Positions 34,852 to 44,909 of a stretch of 64,000 bases of DNA are shown here, in pieces. How positions within the stretch are numbered: the first letter of the stretch is position 1; each line of letters opens with the position of its first letter. Source of the DNA: Ewingella americana ATCC 33852 (lineage in GTDB: Bacteria; Pseudomonadota; Gammaproteobacteria; Enterobacterales; Enterobacteriaceae); assembly GCF_000735345.1 (NCBI RefSeq), contig NZ_JMPJ01000066.1, positions 206,889-270,888 of the forward strand. The letters are read 5' to 3'. Made by a program: the position numbers and the translations under genes. The notes under the pieces were generated by a model. That model was not told the origin of the DNA and did no database searches. It was given only the letters and a program-made list of their open reading frames with translations.

Positions 34852-37328
34852 AGTCATTACCCCATAAATCAATAGCTTCTGGGCTATATCGCCGTTTGTC
34901 CCAAGGCGCGCTGCTGGCGTTAGGCATGCTGCCTCTGGCGCAAACCAGCGCGGAAGATGCGCCCGTGGCGGCTAATACCGACGCCAGCGCCCTGCCCGCT
35001 TCACCTTCGTGGATGCCACCCGCGCCTGCGGCTTCCGCCGTGGAAACCGCGACGCCGCAGCCGGAAACCGCCACACCAGCAGAAACAGCGCCCGCGCCGG
35101 TGGTACAAGCCACGCCTGCACCGGTAGAAACCGCCCCGGCCCCGGCTGCCGTTGAAGCCGCGCCAGCGCCGGTCGCCATGGTTCAGCCTTTCGCCAACAG
35201 CATTAGCGTGGCCGATATGGGCCAGAAGCACGGCTTAACCCTGAGTGGCGGTCAGCTTCAGTCCGGGATTATCTTCACCCTGCCAACCGATCAGGTGATC
35301 ACCAACGCCAAGCTATCACTGGCTTTGAAAATCTCCCCGGCGCTGATTGCCCGCAACACCACGCTGGAGCTGATGCTCAACGGCCAGCCGCTGGGCAGCC
35401 TGCCGCTGAGCGAAGAGAGCAGCGCCGGTGACCTGTTCGAGCTGGATATCCCGTCAGCCATGGTGGTGTCGCGCAACAACCTCAGTTTCCGCGTGCATGA
35501 CAACAACACCATGGCCTGCGAGAAAGACCAGTCCGACAAGTATTGGGTGACGGTGCGGCCCACCTCGCACATCAATTTGGAAGGCCAGCAGCTGAATACC
35601 GGCCGCGACCTCGGCAAGTTCCCGCGCCCGTTCTTCGACGCGCTGGAGATGCAGGAATCCACCGTGCCGATGGCCTTCACCTCGTCGCTACAGCCGCAGG
35701 ATGTCAGCGCGGCGGCGATGGTCGCCTCCTATTTGGGCGTGCTGTCTGACTATCGCGGCGTAGACTTCCCGGTGGTGCTGAATGACTTACCTCAGCAGAG
35801 CGGGATTGTTTTTGGCAAACCGGGGGACAAAATTGGCTCACTGACGCTACCTGTCAGTCAGGGTCCGCGCATCCAACTGATTGATAACCCGAATAATCCG
35901 GTCTACAAGCTGCTGCTGATCACCGGCAATGACGAAAATCAGCTGCGTCAGGCGGCCTATCGTCTGGTCAGCGCCCCGCTTCCGGCCAACACCGAGTCTC
36001 TGGACGTCACCCAGCAGACCATTCCGGCGCGCCAGCCTTACGACGCGCCGCACTGGATTGACACTTCGCGCCCGGTGACGCTGGGTGAACTGGTCGCGCG
36101 CGACCAGAGTCCGCTGACCGCCACCGGCATTTACCATAACGAAATCCACGTGCCGTTCCGCGCCGCGCCGGACCTGTTTATGTGGGATGGTCACACCATT
36201 CCGGTGAAAATCGATTACCGTTTCCCGACAGAAAACTGGATTGATGAAGAGAACTCGCAGCTCAATGTGTCGATTAACGGCACCTTCCTGCGCAACCTGA
36301 CGGTGAATAAAGTTGGCCTGCTGGAGAGCGTCTGGCGGCGCATCGGCTTCGACAGCCGTCAGGAGAGCTACAACCTTCAGCTCCAGCCATACCTGATTTA
36401 TGGTGATAACCAGCTGGCGTTCTACTTCGATATTCAGCCGAAGAAAGACGCGCCGTGCAGCATCATGAGCAGCGACAACATTAAGAGCCGCATCGACCCG
36501 AACTCTTACATCGACCTGAGCAACAGCTACCACTTTGCCCAGCTGCCGAACCTCTCTTACTTCGTCGGCGCGTCCTTCCCGTTCTCCAAACAGGCGGACT
36601 TCGCCGACACGCTGATGCTGTTGCCAGAAGCGCCGTCGGCCGGGGAGATCCATACCCTGCTAAACATGGCGGCGCGCGCGGGCAATGCCACCGGCGTGCC
36701 GGTAAATCATGTGGAAGTAGCGTTTGGGCTGAAAGGCAACGAGCAGGATAACCCGCTGTTTGATCGCGATATTTTGGCTATCAGCACGCTGGGAGATTCG
36801 CCGTTTAACCAGCAACTGCTGCACGACTCGCCGTTTGCCATCAACAACAGTTCGCTGAGTGTGAAAACGCCGGACCAGTGGCAAAGCGTGCTGGACGCAC
36901 TGACTGGCGACTGGTATCGCCAGCCGCTGGACGCCGACCGTTACCTCTCTTCCACCGGCGCGTGGCGCGGCTTTGTGAGCTATCGCTCGCCGTGGTCGCC
37001 GTCCCACGTGGTGGTGGTCGCCACCGGCACCGACGACCAGCAGCTGCTGAAAATCCACAGCGACCTAAAGTCGTCGAAGATTAACGCCGGGGTGCGTGGC
37101 GACTTAGCCATTGTCACCGATGAAAACGGCATTCGCAGCTTCACCGTCGGCAAGCAGTTCCCGACTGGCCAGATGCCGTGGTACATGATGGTCATCTGGT
37201 ACGCCAGCTCGCACATCGTGATTTTGTCGCTGATAACCGTGGGCATTTCCCTGCTGCTTGGCCTCAGCCTGTATGTCCTGCTGGCAAGGCACGCGGCGAA
37301 GCGCCTGGGTAAGAAGCCGACGCAATGA
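34848..37328 (+). CDS. bcsB: Cellulose synthase regulatory subunit BcsB
   Basis: BcsB is the periplasmic, membrane-anchored partner that guides the glucan from BcsA. The 826-residue protein has a signal peptide, then a low-complexity Pro/Ala/Thr/Glu linker (about residues 40-110) with APAP-type repeats, then the carbohydrate-binding and flavodoxin-like domain pairs (starting near IFTLPTDQVITNAKLSL, with later HEIHVPFRAAPDLFMWDG), and one C-terminal helix (WYASSHIVILSLITVGISLL). Its length is near the usual 750-800. The linker is longer than in E. coli. It overlaps bcsA by 4 bp and lies 48 bp before bcsC. Confidence 0.95.
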   Translation: MKSLPHKSIASGLYRRLSQGALLALGMLPLAQTSAEDAPVAANTDASALPASPSWMPPAPAASAVETATPQPETATPAETAPAPVVQATPAPVETAPAPAAVEAAPAPVAMVQPFANSISVADMGQKHGLTLSGGQLQSGIIFTLPTDQVITNAKLSLALKISPALIARNTTLELMLNGQPLGSLPLSEESSAGDLFELDIPSAMVVSRNNLSFRVHDNNTMACEKDQSDKYWVTVRPTSHINLEGQQLNTGRDLGKFPRPFFDALEMQESTVPMAFTSSLQPQDVSAAAMVASYLGVLSDYRGVDFPVVLNDLPQQSGIVFGKPGDKIGSLTLPVSQGPRIQLIDNPNNPVYKLLLITGNDENQLRQAAYRLVSAPLPANTESLDVTQQTIPARQPYDAPHWIDTSRPVTLGELVARDQSPLTATGIYHNEIHVPFRAAPDLFMWDGHTIPVKIDYRFPTENWIDEENSQLNVSINGTFLRNLTVNKVGLLESVWRRIGFDSRQESYNLQLQPYLIYGDNQLAFYFDIQPKKDAPCSIMSSDNIKSRIDPNSYIDLSNSYHFAQLPNLSYFVGASFPFSKQADFADTLMLLPEAPSAGEIHTLLNMAARAGNATGVPVNHVEVAFGLKGNEQDNPLFDRDILAISTLGDSPFNQQLLHDSPFAINNSSLSVKTPDQWQSVLDALTGDWYRQPLDADRYLSSTGAWRGFVSYRSPWSPSHVVVVATGTDDQQLLKIHSDLKSSKINAGVRGDLAIVTDENGIRSFTVGKQFPTGQMPWYMMVIWYASSHIVILSLITVGISLLLGLSLYVLLARHAAKRLGKKPTQ

Positions 37329-37376
37329 ACATAACAATAACGATGATATCTGACTCGGCGATCACCGGAGTTAACC

Positions 37377-40300
37377 ATGAAAAACAATAAGCTATCTCTG
37401 GCGGTGTTCAGGGCTATTTATCTGGTAGGGATCGCCGGGTTGGGAAGTGCTGCGTGGGCGGCTCAGGCGGCGGATACCTCCAATCCGGCGTTGAAAGCCT
37501 TGTTCGATCAGGCGGCCTACTGGCATGACCGCGCCCACGACGATTTAGCCAAAGACGCGCTGAACAAAGTGCTGCTGGTTGACCCGAATAACGCGCAGGC
37601 GCTCTATTTGATGTCGCTCTATTCGATGCAAAGCGGCGACAAGGCGGCAGCCAACCAGTGGCGGGACAAACTGAGCGCGGTTTCGCCGCAGGACCCGCGC
37701 CTCGACTCGCTGAACAACGCCAAGGCAGTGCAATCTATTCCTCCGGCCCAGCTAGCCGCCGCGCGACAGATGGCGACTCAGGGCAATATCAGCGGCGCGC
37801 TGACCGCCTACCGTTCGCTGTTCAATGGCGACCAGCCGCTGGACAGTCTGGCCAACGAATATTACCTGACCATGGCGGGCGACAAGTCCCTGCAACCGCA
37901 GGCGATTCAAGGCTTACAACAGCGCGTGGCCCAGCATCCGGAAGACGCCACGGCGCGGCTGGCTTTGGGAAAAGTACTGACTTATCAGGAATCTACTCGC
38001 CGTGACGGCATTAATCTGCTCGGCAGCATGGCGGCCAACAGCCCGGAGGCCGATCGCTCACTGCGTCAGGCTTTATTGTGGATGGTGCCGCGCGAAAGCG
38101 ATCGCGAGTTGTATCAGGGTTATCAGGCACGTCATCCCAATGACACCAGCGTGATGGCCTATTTCCAGAAAAACATTGGCGGCGCGGCGAAAAGTCAGGG
38201 GTTCGACGAGCTGAATAGCGGCAACGTCAACGATGCCAAATCGCAATTCGAAACCGTGTTAAACGGCAATCCAAACGACGCCGACGCGCTCGCCGGGCTG
38301 GGTTATATCGCCCAGCGCAACGGCGATTTCGCTGCGGCGGCGGATTACCTCTCGCGCGCGGCGCAACAGGGCGGCAGCAACAGCGCCCTGTTGGCGGCAC
38401 AGGCGCAGGACTCGCAGTTTTATGCGCAACTGAGCAAAGCCAAAAATGACGCCGGAGCGGGCAACTTCGACGCCGCGCTTGCCAGCGTCACGCCGCTGAC
38501 TCAGGCCAGTGGCGACAAAGGGCTGTCCGCCAGCCTGCTGCGCGCCGATATTTTGCGCCGTAAAGGCGACCTGCCCTCCGCCGAGCAGCAGTACAGCCAG
38601 CTCGGTGACAATCAGGATGCCCGCGCGGGGCTGTACTACGTTTTACGCCAGCAAAATAAAACCGCCGAGGCCAATCAGGTGCTGCAAACCCTGCCGACCG
38701 CGCTGCGCAATAAGCTGCAACCCCCGGCGGTGGCTGACGTCATCGAGCCGATGCGCCGCCAAGCCGCGCAGGCCGTGGCTAATAATGACCCGCAGCGCGC
38801 CTTGATGATTCTGCAACAGGCGCGCGAGCGTCAGCCGAACAATGTCTGGGTGAAGCTGGACATCGCACGCATCCTGCAAAGACAAGGGCAAACCGGACAG
38901 GCGCAGTCTCTGATGGCGAGCGCGAATCAGCCGGGCGCAGGAGCAACCGAACTCTACGCCGCCGCACTGTTCGCTTCAGAAACGCAGAACTGGTCCACCG
39001 CCAGCGCCCTGCTGGCGCGCATTCCACGTGCCAGCCAGACTCCCGCCATGCGTGAACTTGGCCAGCGGGCGAACTTCAATCAGCAGATGGCTTCGGCTGA
39101 AACCTATTTACGCCAAGGGGACAGCGCCGCGGCCGCCAACACCCTGCGTGCCTTAGCGCAGAACCCGCCCTCGGCCCCCGCCGATGCGGGCGCGCTGGCG
39201 AAAAACTTAGCCGCCACCGGGCAAATTCCGCTGGCGGTGCAGATTGTCCGCCAGAATATGCGCCAAGGGGTGCATGGCAATGCCGGAGACTATGCCGACC
39301 AGATAACCGTGCTGAATCAGGCCGGGCTGAGCGGCGAGGCGCAGGCGTTCTTGCAAAATCCGCAGATTCAGGCCAGCTCGACGCCGACCGAAATGGCCGG
39401 AATGCGCAACGGCTTTGTGATTAATCAGGCCGACGAACTGCGCGAGCAGGGCCAATACGCGGCGGCTTATGACAAGCTGGTTGTCGCCCTGCAGGCCGAT
39501 CCGCAAAACCGCGACCTGATGCTGGCGATGGCTCGTCTGTACCAGTCCGGCAAAATGAATAAGCAGGCGGGTCAGGTTTATAACTACCTGATGAGCAACG
39601 ATACTCCGACACAGGACGCGCGCGTCGGCGCGATCAACGTCGCGCTGGCCGATGGCGATACCTCGCGGGCGCACCAATTGATGAATGGCTTAACCGGGCC
39701 ACGCACGCCAGACCGCCTGCTGCTGGCCGCAAGAGTTGCCGAAGCCGAAGGCGACCACCAGCAGGCGCTGGCGCTGCTGCGCTCGGCCAAAGGCAAGATG
39801 ATCGGGCTGGAAGGCGCGGACGGCGGCTCGTCGCAGATTGCCGGATTGCAACTGAGCGACAATCCGTTCATCAACCGTTCTACCCGCACCTCGCGCACCA
39901 CCACGCAGTCGGTGTATGGCACAGTGATGCCGTGGCAGCAGCCGGACCAAGTATCCTCCACCAGTACCGTGCCTCTGCCGGGCGCAGCGCCAACCGCCGT
40001 GGTTCAGCGCAATGCCACTGAAAAGCAGATTGACGACATGCTCGACCAGCTGCAAGACAGAACCGCCAACTGGGTGCAGGGCGAACTGTCGGTGCGCGGG
40101 CGCGATGGGGAAAGTGGTCTGAGCCAGCTGACCGAAGCCAAAGCGCCGATGAGCTTCTCCTTCGTACCGTTCGACACGTCGCGCGTCACGCTGGGGGTCA
40201 CGCCGGTCACGCTGGACGCGGGTTCAAGCAGCGGCAGCGCCAACAACCGCTTTGGTACTGGCGCGCTGCACGGCGAACTCAGCCCGCTGGCTCAGGCGCA

Positions 40301-41213
40301 GCAAAACGCCTCCAACACCCCGGCCTCGCCGTCGCAGTACATCGCCAAAGAGTCTTCGGGTTCGCAGAGCGAGTCCGGCGTCGAGCTGAACGCCGCGCTG
40401 AGTGGCGACAACTACAAGGTGGACGTCGGCTCCACGCCGCTGGGTCAGGATTTAACTTCACTGGTCGGCGGCGCGCAGTGGGCGCCTAAGCTGGGCGACT
40501 TCACCACCCTGACCGTGACCGCCGAACGCCGCGCGGTCAACGACAGCCTGCTTTCCTATGTCGGGGCCAGAGACGCCTATACGGGCAGCAAGTGGGGGCA
40601 AGTCACCAAAAACGGCGGCAGCGTCAATTTATCCTATGACGACGGCGACGCCGGTTTCTACGCCGGTGGCGGCTACTACAGCTATCTAGGCGACCACGTC
40701 ACCTCGAACAAGGCGGTGAACGCCAATGTCGGCCTGTACATTCGCCCGTACCGCTATGACGACCGCGAGTTGAAAACCGGGGTCAACGTCGGCTATATGA
40801 ACTTCGACAAAAACCTTAGTTACTTCAGCTATGGTCAGGGTGGCTATTTCAGCCCGCAGAACTACGTCAGCGTCTCCTTCCCGGTGGAGTACACCCAGAA
40901 GTATGATGATTGGGATCTGAAACTCAGCGGCTCGGTCGGCTACCAGTCTTACACGCAGGACGAAAGCCCTTACTTCCCTGAAGACTCAAACCTGCAAAAC
41001 CAGTTAGAACAGCTGGTCGCCGACGGCAAAGCGCAGGAAGCCTTCTACTCCGGCGGCTCGAAGAACGGCATCGGCTGGAACGCGGGGATCGGCGGCAACT
41101 ACCACCTGAACAAAAATATGCAGATTGGCGGGCAAGTGGGCTATGACACTTTCGGCGACTACAATGAAAGCAAAGCTCAACTCTACTTCCGCTATCTTAT
41201 GGGCCAGAATTGA
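37377..41213 (+). CDS. bcsC: BcsC, cellulose export outer membrane protein
   Basis: BcsC carries cellulose across the periplasm and out through an outer membrane beta-barrel. The 1278-residue protein has a signal peptide (cleavage near residue 33), about 19 tetratricopeptide repeats over residues 35-790, a Gln/Ser-rich linker (about 830-930, the PQQ/TSSTSTVPLPGAA area), and a C-terminal beta-barrel domain (about 950-1278; alternating aromatic strands such as GFYAGGGYYSYLGD). Length is in the range of type I BcsC proteins (E. coli 1157). The stop is directly followed by bcsD. Confidence 0.95.
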   Translation: MKNNKLSLAVFRAIYLVGIAGLGSAAWAAQAADTSNPALKALFDQAAYWHDRAHDDLAKDALNKVLLVDPNNAQALYLMSLYSMQSGDKAAANQWRDKLSAVSPQDPRLDSLNNAKAVQSIPPAQLAAARQMATQGNISGALTAYRSLFNGDQPLDSLANEYYLTMAGDKSLQPQAIQGLQQRVAQHPEDATARLALGKVLTYQESTRRDGINLLGSMAANSPEADRSLRQALLWMVPRESDRELYQGYQARHPNDTSVMAYFQKNIGGAAKSQGFDELNSGNVNDAKSQFETVLNGNPNDADALAGLGYIAQRNGDFAAAADYLSRAAQQGGSNSALLAAQAQDSQFYAQLSKAKNDAGAGNFDAALASVTPLTQASGDKGLSASLLRADILRRKGDLPSAEQQYSQLGDNQDARAGLYYVLRQQNKTAEANQVLQTLPTALRNKLQPPAVADVIEPMRRQAAQAVANNDPQRALMILQQARERQPNNVWVKLDIARILQRQGQTGQAQSLMASANQPGAGATELYAAALFASETQNWSTASALLARIPRASQTPAMRELGQRANFNQQMASAETYLRQGDSAAAANTLRALAQNPPSAPADAGALAKNLAATGQIPLAVQIVRQNMRQGVHGNAGDYADQITVLNQAGLSGEAQAFLQNPQIQASSTPTEMAGMRNGFVINQADELREQGQYAAAYDKLVVALQADPQNRDLMLAMARLYQSGKMNKQAGQVYNYLMSNDTPTQDARVGAINVALADGDTSRAHQLMNGLTGPRTPDRLLLAARVAEAEGDHQQALALLRSAKGKMIGLEGADGGSSQIAGLQLSDNPFINRSTRTSRTTTQSVYGTVMPWQQPDQVSSTSTVPLPGAAPTAVVQRNATEKQIDDMLDQLQDRTANWVQGELSVRGRDGESGLSQLTEAKAPMSFSFVPFDTSRVTLGVTPVTLDAGSSSGSANNRFGTGALHGELSPLAQAQQNASNTPASPSQYIAKESSGSQSESGVELNAALSGDNYKVDVGSTPLGQDLTSLVGGAQWAPKLGDFTTLTVTAERRAVNDSLLSYVGARDAYTGSKWGQVTKNGGSVNLSYDDGDAGFYAGGGYYSYLGDHVTSNKAVNANVGLYIRPYRYDDRELKTGVNVGYMNFDKNLSYFSYGQGGYFSPQNYVSVSFPVEYTQKYDDWDLKLSGSVGYQSYTQDESPYFPEDSNLQNQLEQLVADGKAQEAFYSGGSKNGIGWNAGIGGNYHLNKNMQIGGQVGYDTFGDYNESKAQLYFRYLMGQN

Positions 41214-41233
41214 TCTTAGTGACGGAAAAAACC

Positions 41234-41713
41234 ATGCAACAACAAGACTATACACAGGTAGAGCAGCAGTATTATCGCCAGCGTAAACAGACTTCAGGCT
41301 GGCAAAATCTGGTGCAGGTGCTGTTCTCAGGGATCCTTTCCTCAGCGGATGATGAAGACGGGCGACGCTTTCTGGCACTGATGGGCAGCAATCTAGCCAA
41401 GCAGTACCCGCTGGCGGCGGCAGCCACCTTGGGCGAGTTGGAAGACCAGCTCAATCAACTGCTCGGCCAGTTCGACTGGGGTGTAGTGAAGATTGAAGCC
41501 ACCAACCAACAGCTGACGCTGGCGCACATCGCTTGGCCTGCGGCCCCGCAGGGCAGCGATGAATCCCTGTGGCAAATGGCGCTGGTTGCGGTACTGGAAG
41601 GGGCTTACGGCGAATGGTTACTGGCACAGGGCGGGCAGCCTTCGGTGTCACTCCGCTGGCAGGAAAGCGGCCGCGAAGGCGCGCTGCTTTTCCGTTATCA
41701 AAATGGATTGTAA
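41234..41713 (+). CDS. bcsD: BcsD, periplasmic cellulose assembly protein
   Basis: BcsD forms an octameric ring in the periplasm that aligns parallel glucan chains in Komagataeibacter (156 residues). This protein has 159 residues from ATG 41234, which has GGA 7 bp upstream; the frame is open to 41210 (TTG) and includes GTG 41219, but those lack a Shine-Dalgarno. Family features are seen in SGWQNLVQVLFSGIL, GRRFLALMGSNLAKQYPL and the acidic helix that follows (TLGELEDQLNQLL). bcsD is the mark of a type I operon; E. coli (type II) lacks it. It sits between bcsC and bcsZ (10-bp gap). Confidence 0.92.
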   Translation: MQQQDYTQVEQQYYRQRKQTSGWQNLVQVLFSGILSSADDEDGRRFLALMGSNLAKQYPLAAAATLGELEDQLNQLLGQFDWGVVKIEATNQQLTLAHIAWPAAPQGSDESLWQMALVAVLEGAYGEWLLAQGGQPSVSLRWQESGREGALLFRYQNGL

Positions 41714-41722
41714 GGAATTTTT

Positions 41723-42751
41723 ATGTTGTCAGTTCGGGCACGTCGCCTGCTGTTGTGGCTTGGCGTTTTCTGTTCACTGGTTTCAGCAACACTGTTCTCA
41801 GCGGCAGTAATGGCGCAGAACAGTGGCTGGTCAGAGTATAAAAGTCGATTTCTGCTGGCCGACGGGCGCATCGCCGATACCGCCAACAAAGGCGTGAGTC
41901 ACACCGAGGGGCAGGGTTTCAGCATGCTGCTGGCGGTGTACAACAATGACCAGAAGAGTTTCGACCAGCTGTGGCAGTGGGCCAATAAGAATCTTTATCG
42001 CAAGGATATTGGCCTCTATTCTTGGCGCTATGACCCGAACGCCACCCCCAAAGTGGCGGATAAAAACAACGCGTCTGATGGCGATACCTTGATGGCTTGG
42101 GCGCTGCTGCTGGCGGGCGATCAGTGGCATGACCCGCGCTACACGCAGGCTTCGAACAAACTCCAGTCCGCGCTCATCAAGAATACGGTGATCGACTACG
42201 CCGGATATAAAGTGATGCTGCCGGGTGTTTCGGGCTTTAACCAGACCAGCTCGATAACCCTCAATCCGTCCTATTTTCTGTTCCCCGCGTGGCAGGCTTT
42301 CTACCAGCATAGCCATTTGAAAGTATGGAAAGATCTCGACGAAAGCGGCGTCGCGCTGCTCGGCAAGATGACCTTTGGCGAACTGCGTTTGCCGACCGAC
42401 TGGGTGACGCTGCAAGCCGACGGCACCCTGCTGCCTTCCAGCAAATGGCCGCCGCGCTTTAGCTACGACGCAGTGCGCATCCCGCTGTACCTCGGCTGGG
42501 CGCACGCTGGCAGCCCAAATCTCGCGCCCTATATCCAGTGGTGGCAGAAGTCCCCGCGCGACACCACGCCTGCTTGGGTTGACGTCATGACCGGCACCAA
42601 AGCCGACTACAACATGTCCCCCGGCCTGCTGGCCATCCGCGACTTCACCATGGCCAACCGCAGCGCCATCAGCCCCGACCTCGCCCCCAAAGATGACTAC
42701 TACTCCTCGTCCCTGCAACTGCTGGCGTGGTGGGCGAGTCAGGGGAAATAA
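41723..42751 (+). CDS. bcsZ: BcsZ, periplasmic endoglucanase (GH8)
   Basis: BcsZ cleaves beta-1,4-glucan in the periplasm and limits or trims cellulose. The 342-residue protein has a signal peptide (cleavage near residue 32, MAQNSG), the catalytic acid in SHTEGQGFSMLLAV (Glu near 57), the substrate-binding NASDGDTLMAWALLLAG and FSYDAVRIPLYLGWA (catalytic Asp). The start has AAGGAA 8 bp upstream. It ends the bcs operon; a 13-bp inverted repeat (42758-42792) and a bidirectional terminator (42810-42841) follow. Confidence 0.97.
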   Translation: MLSVRARRLLLWLGVFCSLVSATLFSAAVMAQNSGWSEYKSRFLLADGRIADTANKGVSHTEGQGFSMLLAVYNNDQKSFDQLWQWANKNLYRKDIGLYSWRYDPNATPKVADKNNASDGDTLMAWALLLAGDQWHDPRYTQASNKLQSALIKNTVIDYAGYKVMLPGVSGFNQTSSITLNPSYFLFPAWQAFYQHSHLKVWKDLDESGVALLGKMTFGELRLPTDWVTLQADGTLLPSSKWPPRFSYDAVRIPLYLGWAHAGSPNLAPYIQWWQKSPRDTTPAWVDVMTGTKADYNMSPGLLAIRDFTMANRSAISPDLAPKDDYYSSSLQLLAWWASQGK

Positions 42752-42757
42752 TTGTAT

Positions 42758-42792
42758 ATATGCAATGGATTGGCTGAGTATCCATTGCATAT
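42758..42792. repeat. 13-bp inverted repeat 3' of bcsZ
   Basis: ATATGCAATGGAT (42758-42770), 9-base loop, ATCCATTGCATAT (42780-42792), perfect. It has no GC-rich core and no long T-run, so it may act as an mRNA 3' stabilising structure. Confidence 0.8.
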
Positions 42793-42809
42793 TTAATATG
42801 ATTTGGACG

Positions 42810-42841
42810 AAAAAAAGCCCGCAATCGCGGGCTTTTTGTTT
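42810..42841. terminator. Bidirectional terminator between bcsZ and dppF
   Basis: AGCCCGC (42816-42822), loop AATC, GCGGGCT (42827-42833), with A-run to the left and TTTTTGTTTT to the right. It serves the convergent bcs and dpp operons. Confidence 0.9.
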
Positions 42842-42867
42842 TGCAGCAGACGGGTCGAAGCCAGAGG

Positions 42868-43884
42868 TTAGGCCACGGTTTGCGTCTGGCCGTTCTCGTC
42901 TTGATCGACGGCGAAGCAGGCAACCAGCTGGTCGCCGTACTGCTTGAGCTGCGGCTGGAACTGTTTGCAGGTGCTGAAGGCGCGGCGGCAGCGGGCGTTG
43001 AACGCGCAACCGGCCGGTGGGTTCAGCGGGCTTGGCAGTTCGCCGGTCAGCTTGATGCGCTCGCGGCGTTCATCCGGGTTCAGGCGCGGCGTCGCGGAGA
43101 GCAGCGCTTGGGTGTACGGATGGCGCGGATTGTTGAAGATGGCGTCTTTCGAGCCTTTCTCCACGCAGCGGCCGAGGTACATCACCATCACTTCGTCGGC
43201 GATGTGCTCCACCACGGAGAGGTCGTGCGAGATGAAGACATAAGACAGACCGAGGTCTTTCTGTAAGTCCATCATCAAGTTCAGTACCTGTGCGCGCACC
43301 GAGACGTCCAGCGCGGAAACTGGCTCATCGGCGATCACCACGTCCGGGTCTAACATCAGCCCACGGGCAATGGCGATACGCTGACGTTGGCCGCCGGAGA
43401 ACATGTGCGGATAGCGGTCGTAATGCTCGGTTTTCAGACCCACTTTGGCCATCATTTCGAGTGCTTTTTCGCGGCGCTCTTTGGCTGACAGCTTGGTGTT
43501 GATCAGCAGCGGCTCTTCGAGGATCTGCCCGACTTTCTTACGCGGGTTCAGCGATCCGTAAGGATTCTGGAACACGATTTGGATCTTCTGGCGACGCAGC
43601 TTTTCAGCCGTGGCGTCAGGCTTGAGCAAATCCTGCCCGCGATAGTAAAGCTCACCGCCGGTTGGGATTTCAATCATGGTCAGCAAGCGGCCCAGCGTGG
43701 ATTTCCCACAGCCAGACTCGCCCACCACCGCCAGCGTTTTACCGCGCTCAAGGTCAAAAGAGACGCCGTCGAGGGCTTTTACCGTGCGCTCAGGAGCAAA
43801 CAGCCCCTTCTTCACCGGATAGTGTTTCTTCAGGTCAATCGCCTGCAACAGCGGCTCTGACTTCACAGAATTATCATGACTCAT
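42868..43884 (-). CDS. dppF: Dipeptide ABC transporter ATPase DppF
   Basis: The 338-residue protein starts at ATG 43884; the frame opens far upstream within dppD, but [22 protein letters not shown] matches the DppF N-terminus. It has Walker [10 protein letters not shown] (about 57), Q-loop (QIVFQNPYG), signature [13 protein letters not shown], Walker [14 protein letters not shown] and the OppD/DppF C-terminal extension with a Cys-rich site ([15 protein letters not shown]). It energises dipeptide and haem uptake with DppD. It overlaps dppD by 11 bp and is last in the operon. Confidence 0.96.
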   Translation of the reverse strand: MSHDNSVKSEPLLQAIDLKKHYPVKKGLFAPERTVKALDGVSFDLERGKTLAVVGESGCGKSTLGRLLTMIEIPTGGELYYRGQDLLKPDATAEKLRRQKIQIVFQNPYGSLNPRKKVGQILEEPLLINTKLSAKERREKALEMMAKVGLKTEHYDRYPHMFSGGQRQRIAIARGLMLDPDVVIADEPVSALDVSVRAQVLNLMMDLQKDLGLSYVFISHDLSVVEHIADEVMVMYLGRCVEKGSKDAIFNNPRHPYTQALLSATPRLNPDERRERIKLTGELPSPLNPPAGCAFNARCRRAFSTCKQFQPQLKQYGDQLVACFAVDQDENGQTQTVA

Positions 43885-44899
43885 AAGTTGGTCTCCCGGC
43901 ATCATCGAGCGGGTAGTGGCACTTCGACTGGCGTCCATTGCCCAAGTCGCGCAGTGCAGGTTCTTCTTTACGGCAGCGATCGTTAGCATACGGGCAGCGC
44001 GGGTTGAGCAGGCAGCCGTTCGGGCGGTCATATTTACCCGGCACGACGCCCGGCAATGACTGCAAACGGGCCTTGTCCGCCGCGAATTCCGGCAGGGAGC
44101 GCAGAAGGGCTTGGGTGTACGGATGGCGCGGCGCGCGGAAAATTTCCGACGCGCGGGCGGACTCAACCACCTGCCCGGCGTACATCACGATGATGTGCTG
44201 CGCGGCCTCGGCAACCAGTGCCAAGTCGTGCGTGATCAGCATCAGCGCCATGTTCTCTTTCTGTTGCAGCTCCAGCAGCAGCTCAATGATCTGCGCCTGA
44301 ATGGTCACGTCGAGCGCGGTAGTCGGCTCATCGGCAATCAACAGTTTCGGACGGCAAGCGATCGCCATCGCAATCATCACGCGCTGGCTCATACCGCCAG
44401 AAAGCTGGTGCGGATAAACATCAAGGCGCGAAGCGGGGTCAGGAATACCCACCAGCGTCAGCAGGTCGATAGTGCGCTGACGACGCGTTTTACGGTTGCC
44501 GCCCTGATGCACCTTGATGGCTTCCATGATCTGGAAACCTACGGTGTAGCAAGGGTTGAGGCTGGTCATCGGGTCTTGGAAAATCATCGCGACTTCGGCA
44601 CCGACAATCTGGCGGCGCTCTTTTTCGCTCATTTTCTGCAGGTCGCGACCACCAAACTCCAGCGTTTCAGCCATCACTTTGCCGGGGAAGTCGATAAGCC
44701 CCATCAGCGCCAGTGAACTGACTGATTTACCCGAGCCGGACTCGCCAACAATCCCGACGACTTCACCCTGTTTAACGCTGTAGCTGATACGGTCAACCGC
44801 GCGGAACGGCGTGCCTTCGTCACCAAAGTGAACCGAAAGCTTATCTACGGTCAGCAGGGTTTTGCCAACCGGTACATCTTTAATCAATGTGGTTTCCAT
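43874..44899 (-). CDS. dppD: Dipeptide ABC transporter ATPase DppD
   Basis: The 341-residue ATPase has Walker [10 protein letters not shown], signature [13 protein letters not shown], Walker [15 protein letters not shown], switch His ([12 protein letters not shown]) and the C-terminal Cys cluster ([15 protein letters not shown]). The start at 44899 (METTLIKD) has GGGA 8 bp upstream; the frame is open to 44953 but that overlaps dppC's end. It is co-transcribed with dppC (10-bp gap) and dppF. Confidence 0.96.
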   Translation of the reverse strand: METTLIKDVPVGKTLLTVDKLSVHFGDEGTPFRAVDRISYSVKQGEVVGIVGESGSGKSVSSLALMGLIDFPGKVMAETLEFGGRDLQKMSEKERRQIVGAEVAMIFQDPMTSLNPCYTVGFQIMEAIKVHQGGNRKTRRQRTIDLLTLVGIPDPASRLDVYPHQLSGGMSQRVMIAMAIACRPKLLIADEPTTALDVTIQAQIIELLLELQQKENMALMLITHDLALVAEAAQHIIVMYAGQVVESARASEIFRAPRHPYTQALLRSLPEFAADKARLQSLPGVVPGKYDRPNGCLLNPRCPYANDRCRKEEPALRDLGNGRQSKCHYPLDDAGRPTYES

Positions 44900-44909
44900 C
44901 TCTCGTCCC

